Notes under the pieces: generated by a model
Told to the model about the DNA's origin: nothing
Seen by the model: only the letters and a program-made list of their open reading frames with translations
Databases searched by the model: none
Made by a program: the position numbers and the translations under genes
DNA from: Ancylobacter vacuolatus
Lineage (GTDB): Bacteria > Pseudomonadota > Alphaproteobacteria > Rhizobiales > Xanthobacteraceae
Direction: 5' to 3'
Assembly (NCBI RefSeq): GCF_030813595.1
Contig: NZ_JAUSUH010000001.1
Coordinates: 682,001-746,000, forward strand
Length of the DNA stretch: 64,000 nucleotides
Shown: in pieces, positions 58,201 to 64,000 of the stretch
How positions within the stretch are numbered: position 1 is the stretch's first letter
How the letters are laid out: every line of letters starts with the position of its first letter

Positions 58201-59541
58201 GGGCTCACCTTGAGCGGCTCGGTGCCGCTCGGCGCCGGCGATCTCGATCTCGCCCTGCGTGGCGCCATAAACCTCGCCATCGCCAATCCCATGCTGGCCG
58301 CGACGGGCGCGCGTGTCACCGGCATCGCCAATGTCGACGCCACGCTCCGCGGCACACTCGCCGCTCCGCGAGCCGGTGGCACGGCAAGGCTCAGCGGCGG
58401 GCGCTTTGACGACTCCGTCAACGGCGTGGCGCTTGGCAATATCGAAGCCGTGCTGACCGGCACGGATCGCTCGGTCACGCTGACAAGTTTCCGCGCCACC
58501 ACCACGAATGGCGGCAGCATCAGCGGGCGCGGCACTGTCGCGCTCGATCCCTCCGCCGGCTATCCCGGCCGGATTGACCTCGATCTCGTCAATGCGGCGC
58601 TGGTGAACAGCGATCTCATGCGCCTGGTGGCGGAAGGTCGGCTCGGCATTGAAGGCGCGTTCCTGAACGGCCCTCGTCTGACCGGCCGGCTGGTTCTGCG
58701 CGCACTCGACATCAACGTGCCGGATCGCTTCCCCGGCGGGGTGCAGGACCTGAATGTCCGCCATGTGAATGCCAGTGCGGAGTTCAAGCGCAAGAGCCCC
58801 ACCGTGCAGCGCCAGCAGGGACCGGCCCCGCCCACCCGCAGCGGCATCGCGCTTGACCTGGTTCTTTCGGCGCCGAGCAATAATGTGTTCGTGCGCGGCC
58901 TCGGCATCGAGGCGCAGCTGGGCGGCGAGCTGAAGCTCAGCGGCACGACCCGGGCGCCGGTGACGCTCGGCGCCTTCCAGCTGCGGCGCGGCTCCTTCGA
59001 TTTCGGCGGACGCCGCCTCACCTTCACCCGTGGCAACATCACCTTCACCGGCACCACCGATCCGGAACTCGATTTCATCGCCGAGACCACGACCACCGAC
59101 ATCACCGCGCGGGTGCTGGTGTCGGGCCCGGCGTCCCGCCCGGTGGTCAGCTTCTCCTCCACACCGACCCTGCCGCAGGACGAGGTGATCTCTCGCCTGC
59201 TTTTCGGCCGCTCCGCCGGCTCGCTCAATGGCGGCCAGGCGCTGCAGCTCGCGCAGGCGGCGGCCCAGTTCTCCGGCGGCGCCGGCGTACTGGAAAATGT
59301 GCGCCGCTCGCTCGGCGTCGACAGCCTTGAACTGGGCACGGATGCGGAAGGAACCGGCGGCCAGGTCGGCATCGGCCGGCGACTGAACGACAATATCTAT
59401 CTCGGCGTGCGCCAGGGCACGTCGGCGGGGTCGAGCCGCGTGACGGTCGATGTGGATGTGACGAAGAACATCCGCCTGCAGGGCGCGACTGGCGCCAACG
59501 GCGCCGCCGAGGTCGGGATCGGCGCCCAGTGGGACTATTGA
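55279..59541 (+). CDS. tamB: Translocation and assembly module protein TamB
   Basis: Large (1420-residue) AsmA-like protein anchored by an N-terminal membrane helix (residues about 5-24). Long, repetitive beta-rich segments form a bridge across the periplasm. The TamB C-terminal domain is recognised from LVLSAPSNNVFVRGLGIEAQ, the ISRLLFGRSAGSL segment and the ending GAAEVGIGAQWDY. TamB is implicated in phospholipid transport and outer-membrane protein assembly with TamA, its direct upstream neighbour (TGATG overlap). Confidence 0.92.
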   Translation: MARALKILAMALLSLLVLLIAAFGALQTPPGKALLASFASSLASSPGLTVAIRGLGGFVPFNMSVESIALSDAEGPFARIDDARLDWRPLALLSGRVDVTTLTAARVSVDRRPALPPTPPSTEGGTSFALPVRLETLAIPDIVLAEPVLGHAARLSLNGSANLATLAQGVSVSFAVERLDTPGSLTGSLGYAPETGRLDLDIAAREPAGGLMARAAGFDGLPEISASLKGAGLLEAWDGHLRVNVGERAEASGAAGIRAVANGHKVNFAIDADIAQILPANISPLFEGRSELAGSATVDSARTLVIDTLTARAAGFRATMSGTLDAAEIADITFDATLGEAARFTTLAPGVGWQSLGLAGTLKGALRAPAIEARVTASQLTGLDYRAGSLAATLRTLPAVPGLLAFSIEGTADGLTAADPQVAAALGTQGRFSAAGTLPTGGDAVLEAASVELSAITARFAGRADGRAIDGDLSVSRLNLAAFSPLAGRPLAGTATLDARLSASTDLTRASAVLKGRAQGLETGIARLDALVGQGLSIDGALARDGANAISVDNLKIDTDGIAATVNGRLATDIADLNATLALDDLARIDPRLAGALQANAAFYGTLDTLGVKATLRVPDGMAEGRPLRDVTVDASATDITKDMAGTFALSGDIGGKPARGSAALATQPDGTRRLSDLDLAIGSVTARGDLALDPAGLATGRLTIAAGDLADVAALFLTEMAGALNADVTLTVAEGRQNADVRASAERLRAFSQSVGSANINGRVLDLRGVPLVDGTAELRAVALSGVTIETATLRANGTATGTDLTLEALAQGTNLRAAGRLEPTTDGARLRLDRLTAARPGLNAALNAPATFTLAGGTVAIDRLALTAGGGSATVSGTAGERLDLTVDLRALPLALVSLAVPEANLSGTLAGTARLGGTSSAPTGPFDLRITRLSRPDLASSGAGPFDIAANGTLGNGRAQLRATITGQNVQGLTLSGSVPLGAGDLDLALRGAINLAIANPMLAATGARVTGIANVDATLRGTLAAPRAGGTARLSGGRFDDSVNGVALGNIEAVLTGTDRSVTLTSFRATTTNGGSISGRGTVALDPSAGYPGRIDLDLVNAALVNSDLMRLVAEGRLGIEGAFLNGPRLTGRLVLRALDINVPDRFPGGVQDLNVRHVNASAEFKRKSPTVQRQQGPAPPTRSGIALDLVLSAPSNNVFVRGLGIEAQLGGELKLSGTTRAPVTLGAFQLRRGSFDFGGRRLTFTRGNITFTGTTDPELDFIAETTTTDITARVLVSGPASRPVVSFSSTPTLPQDEVISRLLFGRSAGSLNGGQALQLAQAAAQFSGGAGVLENVRRSLGVDSLELGTDAEGTGGQVGIGRRLNDNIYLGVRQGTSAGSSRVTVDVDVTKNIRLQGATGANGAAEVGIGAQWDY

Positions 59542-59690
59542 AGCGGCGACGGTTCAGGTGGACACCGCCCCGCCGGGCGAACCGGCCGCCGCAGCGGCGC
59601 CAGCGCTTCGGCATCATGCTCGCACTCCGGCCGAAGTGATCGTTTGACGCCGACGCTGCGTACTGGAGCAGTCTCTGCAGGATTAGCCGC

Positions 59691-61139
59691 ATGCGCCCGC
59701 CGTCCGACTGCCCCGCCCTCGTCTGGTTTCGCGACGACCTACGCCTTGATGACAATCCCGCGCTCAACGCGGCGCAGGCGGCGGGCCGGCCACTGGTTCT
59801 CGTCTTCCTGCTCGACGAGCAGAGCGATGGCATACGCGCCCTGGGCGGCGCGGCCCGCTGGTGGCTTGGCCGCTCGCTTGGCGCTCTGGCGACGGCGATC
59901 GAAGCGAAGGGTGGCAGGCTGATCCTGCGCCGTGGCCGGGCGATCGAGACGATACCCGACCTGGCGCGGAGTATCGGTGCTGAGGCCGTGTACTGGAACC
60001 GCCGCTACGGCGCCGCCGAAATCGCCATCGACAAGGCGGTGAAGTCGGCGCTGACCACGGGCGGAATTGCCGTGGAGAGCTTCGGCGGCAACCTCCTTCA
60101 CGAGCCGTGGACCATCGAGACCCAGTCGGGCGGACCGTTCCGCGTGTTCACGCCCTTCTTTCGGCGGGCGGTGACCCAGGCCGTTCGCGCGCCCGCGCGC
60201 GCCACCTCGCCATGGCTCTTCGGCAGCCCGCCGGAGGGGGAGCGGCTGGAGGGCTGGAAACTTGAGCCCTCCCAGCCCGATTGGGCGGACGGAATGCGGC
60301 GAGCCTGGACACCCGGCGAGGAGGGCGCGCTGAAGGCTCTCGCCGCCTTCATCGATGGCGGGCTCAATGGCTATGCCGACCAACGCGACCGCCCGGACCT
60401 TACTTCCACGTCTCGCCTCTCGCCCCATCTGCGCTTTGGCGAAATCTCGCCCCACCGGGCGCTCGTCGCGGTGCGGCATGCGGAGACTGACGGCAGCGCC
60501 GCCCCGCGCGACGTCGCCAAGTTTGTCAGCGAGGTCTATTGGCGCGAGTTCAGCTATCACCTGCTGTTCCACTTCCCCGACATCGGGCGCGCCAATTTCA
60601 ACGACCGCTTCGACGCCTTTGAGTGGGCCGATGACGAGGCGCTGCTGCGGGCCTGGCGGCGCGGCCTGACCGGCTACCCTCTGGTCGACGCCGGCATGCG
60701 CCAACTCTGGCAGACCGGCTGGATGCATAACCGCGTCCGCATGGTGGCGGCGTCCTTTCTCATCAAGCATGGCCTCACCGACTGGCGCCGGGGGGAGGAA
60801 TGGTTCTGGGACACGCTGGTGGATGCCGACCCCGCCAATAATCCCGCGAGCTGGCAGTGGGTCGCCGGTTCGGGCGCCGACGCCGCCCCGTATTTCCGTG
60901 TCTTCAATCCCGTTGCGCAGGGCGAGAAGTTCGATCCCGATGGCCATTACGTCAGGCACTTCGTGCCGGAACTGGCGGGGCTGCCGTCCAGCATTCTCCA
61001 CAAACCCTGGGAGGCGCCACCCGCTGTGCTTTTGCAGGCCGGCGTGGTTCTCGGCGAAACCTATCCGCGCCCGATCGTCGACCACGCGTGGGCTCGCCAG
61101 CGGGCTCTCGACCGATTTCAGCGCATTCGCGTCCAATAG
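59691..61139 (+). CDS. phrB: Deoxyribodipyrimidine photo-lyase
   Basis: Light-driven repair of cyclobutane pyrimidine dimers by FADH-, with an antenna in the N-terminal domain. The 482 residues start MRPPSDCPALVWFRDDLRLD, which is typical. The FAD-binding domain has SRLSPHLRFGEISPHRAL, TGYPLVDAGMRQLWQTGWMH and NNPASWQWVAGSG. The binding-domain Trp residues appear present. It stands alone, 149 bases after tamB. Confidence 0.93.
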   Translation: MRPPSDCPALVWFRDDLRLDDNPALNAAQAAGRPLVLVFLLDEQSDGIRALGGAARWWLGRSLGALATAIEAKGGRLILRRGRAIETIPDLARSIGAEAVYWNRRYGAAEIAIDKAVKSALTTGGIAVESFGGNLLHEPWTIETQSGGPFRVFTPFFRRAVTQAVRAPARATSPWLFGSPPEGERLEGWKLEPSQPDWADGMRRAWTPGEEGALKALAAFIDGGLNGYADQRDRPDLTSTSRLSPHLRFGEISPHRALVAVRHAETDGSAAPRDVAKFVSEVYWREFSYHLLFHFPDIGRANFNDRFDAFEWADDEALLRAWRRGLTGYPLVDAGMRQLWQTGWMHNRVRMVAASFLIKHGLTDWRRGEEWFWDTLVDADPANNPASWQWVAGSGADAAPYFRVFNPVAQGEKFDPDGHYVRHFVPELAGLPSSILHKPWEAPPAVLLQAGVVLGETYPRPIVDHAWARQRALDRFQRIRVQ

Positions 61140-61218
61140 CGCCGTCCTGCCGGTTGCCGAGGGGGAGCGGGATCACTAATTTCGGGGCCCCCGGCACACG
61201 GCAAAAGAAATCAGATCC

Positions 61219-62250
61219 ATGGATATCCGCAACGGTCTCGTCGAGGCGATCGGCAACACGCCGCTCATCAAGCTCCAGCGCGCCTCGCAGGCCACCGGCT
61301 GTACGATTCTCGGCAAGGCGGAGTTCCTCAACCCCGGCCAGTCGGTGAAGGACCGCGCCGCCCTGTTCATCATCCAGGACGCGGTAGCGCGCGGCGCACT
61401 GCGTCCCGGCGGCGTCATCGTCGAGGGCACGGCCGGCAATACCGGCATCGGCCTCGCGCTGGTGGGCAACGCGCTCGGCTTCCGCTCGGTGATCGTCATT
61501 CCCGAGACGCAGAGCCAGGAAAAGAAGGACATGCTCCGCCTCGCCGGCGCCACGCTGGTGGAGGTGCCGGCCGTCGCCTATGCCAACCCGAACAACTATG
61601 TGAAAGTGTCAGGCCGGCTCGCTGAGGCGCTGGCTGAGACCGAGCCGAACGGCGCTGTCTGGGCCAACCAGTTCGACAACGTCGCCAACCGCCTCGCCCA
61701 TATCGAGACCACGGGTCCGGAAATCTGGGCGCAGACCAACGGCAAGGTGGATGGCTTCGTGTGCGCCGTGGGCACCGGCGGCACGCTCGCCGGCACCGGC
61801 ATCGCGCTGAAGGCGCGCAATCCGGCGATCCGGATCGGGCTCGCCGACCCCATGGGCGCGGCGCTCTACAGCTACTACACAACAGGCGAACTGAAGTCTG
61901 AGGGCTCCTCCATCACCGAGGGCATCGGCCAGGGGCGGATCACCGCCAATCTGGAAGGCGCCCCCATCGACTGCGCCTATCAGATCGGCGACGCCGAAGC
62001 GGTTGAGATCGTGTTCGACCTGCTTGAGCATGAGGGCCTGTGCCTGGGCGGATCGTCCGGCATCAATGTCGCCGGCGCGATCCGGCTGGCGAAGGAACTC
62101 GGCCCCGGCCATACCATCGTCACCATATTGTGTGACTTCGGCACCCGCTATCAGTCAAAGCTCTTCAACCCCGTCTTCCTGCGCGAGAAGGGCCTGCCCG
62201 TGCCCGGCTGGCTTGAGCGCAGCGTCGATGCGCCCAACGTGCTGGTGTAA
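61219..62250 (+). CDS. cysK: Cysteine synthase (O-acetylserine sulfhydrylase-type, PLP)
   Basis: 343-residue fold-type II PLP enzyme. The Schiff-base Lys is Lys44 in NPGQSVKDRAALFI, with phosphate loop EGTAGNTGIGLAL. The C-terminal GSSGINVAGAIRLAKELGPG is also typical. It makes cysteine from O-acetylserine and sulfide. A Cds-type cysteine desulfhydrase of the same fold could not be ruled out. The TAA stop shares one base with the next gene's ATG (TAATG), so it is coupled to alaX. Confidence 0.88.
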   Translation: MDIRNGLVEAIGNTPLIKLQRASQATGCTILGKAEFLNPGQSVKDRAALFIIQDAVARGALRPGGVIVEGTAGNTGIGLALVGNALGFRSVIVIPETQSQEKKDMLRLAGATLVEVPAVAYANPNNYVKVSGRLAEALAETEPNGAVWANQFDNVANRLAHIETTGPEIWAQTNGKVDGFVCAVGTGGTLAGTGIALKARNPAIRIGLADPMGAALYSYYTTGELKSEGSSITEGIGQGRITANLEGAPIDCAYQIGDAEAVEIVFDLLEHEGLCLGGSSGINVAGAIRLAKELGPGHTIVTILCDFGTRYQSKLFNPVFLREKGLPVPGWLERSVDAPNVLV

Positions 62251-62963
62251 TGACAACCCTCCTCCTGTTCCGCGACGACGCCTATTGCCAGGAAACATCC
62301 GCCGTCGTGACAGCGGTGACGCCCGAGGGCGGGGTCGTCGTCGACCGGACGGTGTTCTATGCCAATGCCGGCGGCCAGCCGGGTGATCGCGGCACGCTGA
62401 TACGGGCCGATGGCTGCGAGATCACCATCGAGACGGCGATCTACAGCCCGTCCAAGCTCGACGTCATCCACGTCCCGGTGACCGGTTGCGAGCTGCCCGA
62501 GCTGGGAGAGGCCATCACGCTGCGGCTGGACTGGCCCACGCGCCACAAGCGCATGCGGATGCACACCGCCCTCCACCTGCTCTCGGTCGCCCTGCCCTTT
62601 CCCGTCACCGGGGGCTCGATCGGCGAGGAGGAGAGCCGCCTCGACTTCGACATTCCCGAAGGCGGCCTCGACAAGGACGCGATCACCGCCAGGCTCGCCG
62701 AGATGATCGCGACCGGCGCCAAGGTGCGGGAGCGCTGGATTTCCGACGAGGAGCTTCTCGCCAATCCTGGGCTGGTCAAGACCATGGCGGTCAAGCCGCC
62801 CATGGGGACCGGCAAGGTTCGCCTGGTCGAGATCGAGGGGCTTGACCTCCAGCCCTGCGGCGGCACCCATGTGCGCGGCCTCGACGAGATCGGCGCCGTG
62901 CAGGTGACGAAGATTGAGAAGAAGGGCCAGCAGAACCGCCGCGTGCGGCTGGCCTGGGCCTGA
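62250..62963 (+). CDS. Alanyl-tRNA editing protein (AlaX type)
   Basis: 237-residue free-standing editing domain related to the AlaRS editing module; it clears Ser (and Gly) mischarged on tRNA-Ala. Zinc-binding residues are present: HTALH (His105, His109) and CGGTH (Cys203, His207). The GGQPGDRG N-terminal motif matches. It overlaps cysK by one base and is 25 bases before sseA. Confidence 0.88.
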   Translation: MTTLLLFRDDAYCQETSAVVTAVTPEGGVVVDRTVFYANAGGQPGDRGTLIRADGCEITIETAIYSPSKLDVIHVPVTGCELPELGEAITLRLDWPTRHKRMRMHTALHLLSVALPFPVTGGSIGEEESRLDFDIPEGGLDKDAITARLAEMIATGAKVRERWISDEELLANPGLVKTMAVKPPMGTGKVRLVEIEGLDLQPCGGTHVRGLDEIGAVQVTKIEKKGQQNRRVRLAWA

Positions 62964-62988
62964 ACGCGCGCGACACCCGGAGTGCCCT

Positions 62989-63852
62989 ATGAATCACACG
63001 GCCTCGCCTGAAAGCCGCTACCTTGTCTCGACGGAATGGCTCGCCGCCCATCTCGGCGCCCCGAACCTCGTCATCGTCGATGGCTCGTGGCACATGCCGG
63101 CGACCGGCCGGAAGGGGCGTGAGGAATATCTCAAGGCCCACATTCCCGGCGCCGTGTTCTTCGACATCGACGCCATCTCGGATATTTCGAGCCCGCTGCC
63201 GCACATGCTGCCCACCGAGACATTGTTCCGGGCGGCGATGGAGTCGCTCGGCATCGGCCGGCAGATGAAGATCGTGGTCTATGATGCTCAGGGCCTGTTC
63301 TCGGCGCCGCGCGTCTGGTGGACGCTGCGCGCCTTCGGTGCAGTCGACGTCGCCATTCTCGATGGCGGCTTGCCGAAATGGCTCGCCGAGGGTCGGCCGA
63401 CCGAGGCCGGCGAGGCGCCCTATCTGCCCGCCCGGTTCGACGCGACACTCGACCGCGACTGGGTGGCCTCGATCGACGATGTCGCCGCCCAGCTCGCCGA
63501 TCGGCGCGTCCAGGTGCTGGACGCGCGCGCGGCGGAGCGTTTCCGTGGCGAGGCGCCGGAGCCGCGTGCCGGCGTCCGGCCCGGCCACATTCCCGGCGCC
63601 CGCAATCTGCCGGTTTCAGAGGTGGTGAAGGATGGCCGCCTCGCCGATCCGGCAGCGATCCAGAAGGCGGTCGAGGCGGCCGGCATCGACCTGTCGAAGC
63701 CGGTCATCACCAGCTGCGGCTCCGGCGTCACCGCCGCCATTCTCTGGCTGGCGCTGGAGACCATCGGCGCCCCGCCCACCGCGCTTTATGACGGCTCCTG
63801 GACCGAATGGGGTGCCTCCGACAAACCGGTAGCGACCGGGCCGGCGGAGTAG
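62989..63852 (+). CDS. sseA: 3-mercaptopyruvate sulfurtransferase
   Basis: 287 residues with two rhodanese domains. The start ATG at 62989 was chosen; upstream the frame is out of the conserved sequence. The catalytic Cys is Cys243 in ITSCGSGVTAAIL, the CGSGVT signature of 3-mercaptopyruvate sulfurtransferases rather than thiosulfate rhodaneses. The first domain has inactive-type loop sequence. It is last of the compact cysK-alaX-sseA set. Confidence 0.9.
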   Translation: MNHTASPESRYLVSTEWLAAHLGAPNLVIVDGSWHMPATGRKGREEYLKAHIPGAVFFDIDAISDISSPLPHMLPTETLFRAAMESLGIGRQMKIVVYDAQGLFSAPRVWWTLRAFGAVDVAILDGGLPKWLAEGRPTEAGEAPYLPARFDATLDRDWVASIDDVAAQLADRRVQVLDARAAERFRGEAPEPRAGVRPGHIPGARNLPVSEVVKDGRLADPAAIQKAVEAAGIDLSKPVITSCGSGVTAAILWLALETIGAPPTALYDGSWTEWGASDKPVATGPAE

Positions 63853-63921
63853 GCTCCGGCCGCCATCCCGGCCGGCCAGGGGCCGAGCCGGGATCGTCTG
63901 CAGAAAGGGGGCGGCACGGGA

Positions 63922-63951
63922 TCCCGGATCGCCGCGATGCGGCGTCCGGGA
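63922..63951. repeat. Imperfect palindromic repeat (REP-like)
   Basis: TCCCGGATCGCCGC (63922-63935) pairs with GCGGCGTCCGGGA (63939-63951) around a 3-base loop, with one unpaired base. The ending TCCGGGATGAC is typical of dispersed palindromes between genes of Rhizobiales, from memory. It lies between convergent gene ends and may also act as a terminator. Confidence 0.55.
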
Positions 63952-63972
63952 TGACAGTTTCGCCCGCTCGTT

Positions 63973-64000
63973 TCAGTGCAGGATCTGGCTGAGGAACAGC
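63973..64000 (-). CDS. 3' end of a minus-strand gene, possibly amino-acid ABC ATPase
   Basis: Only nine codons and a stop are visible: the reading is LFLSQILH then TGA. Amino-acid ABC-transporter ATPases often end RTxxFLSQIL(H), so this is a plausible AapP/GlnQ-like protein, but nine residues are not enough for a firm call. Confidence 0.4.

Overview
The window is high-GC, tightly packed bacterial chromosome. Ribosomal, RNA polymerase and elongation-factor sequences are of alphaproteobacterial type. RHH_4, DUF2336 and DUF3297 genes, TTG/GTG starts and a dense group of GANTC (CcrM-type) sites fit Hyphomicrobiales (Rhizobiales), perhaps the Xanthobacteraceae (Ancylobacter/Starkeya-like). The family-level guess is inference from sequence feel, not a search.

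Positions 1-29146 (all minus strand) form the translation/transcription block. Read in transcription order it is: tRNA-Tyr, tRNA-Gly, tuf copy 2, tRNA-Trp, secE, nusG; then two non-ribosomal genes (a DJ-1/PfpI protein and an RHH_4 protein); rplK, rplA; rplJ, rplL, rpoB, rpoC; rpsL, rpsG, fusA, tuf copy 1; and the S10-spc cluster from rpsJ to rpsE, which runs off the left edge. Promoter-like hexamers precede tRNA-Tyr, rplJ and rpsL. Hairpins lie between tuf1 and rpsJ, between rplL and rpoB, and after rpoC and nusG. The two tuf genes appear to differ at one synonymous base, plus GTG versus ATG as start codon.

Positions 29147-43580 are mixed housekeeping and transport. They hold rlmB, an MHS-family transporter with a long loop, a RidA protein, an OmpA-like protein beside a Cys-repeat exported protein, a Pro/Tyr-rich exported protein, tRNA-Thr, a sulfite-oxidase-like molybdoenzyme, a TerC membrane protein, a four-gene polyamine-type ABC transporter (binding protein, ATPase, two permeases), an outer-membrane-like protein and an exported metallo-beta-lactamase-fold hydrolase.

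Positions 43581-49110 hold DUF3297, NAD kinase, a DUF2336 protein, an exported protein with about three 82-residue beta repeats, and a nitroreductase/flavin-reductase pair. Positions 49111-52640 are the most accessory-looking part. A PIN-domain toxin sits with an atypical antitoxin, followed by about 1 kb of partly AT-rich DNA with a tRNA T-arm-like fragment, an L,D-transpeptidase lipoprotein and an orphan ParA.

Positions 52641-64000 hold tamA-tamB (outer-membrane assembly/lipid transport), a photolyase, and a compact cysK-alaX-sseA set. A palindromic repeat follows, then the 3' tip of a minus-strand gene, perhaps an ABC ATPase. No CRISPR array, integrase or transposase was seen. The best candidates for something undescribed are the antitoxin with an apparent in-frame insert, the GANTC cluster before the rpsL operon, and two exported proteins with regular internal repeats.
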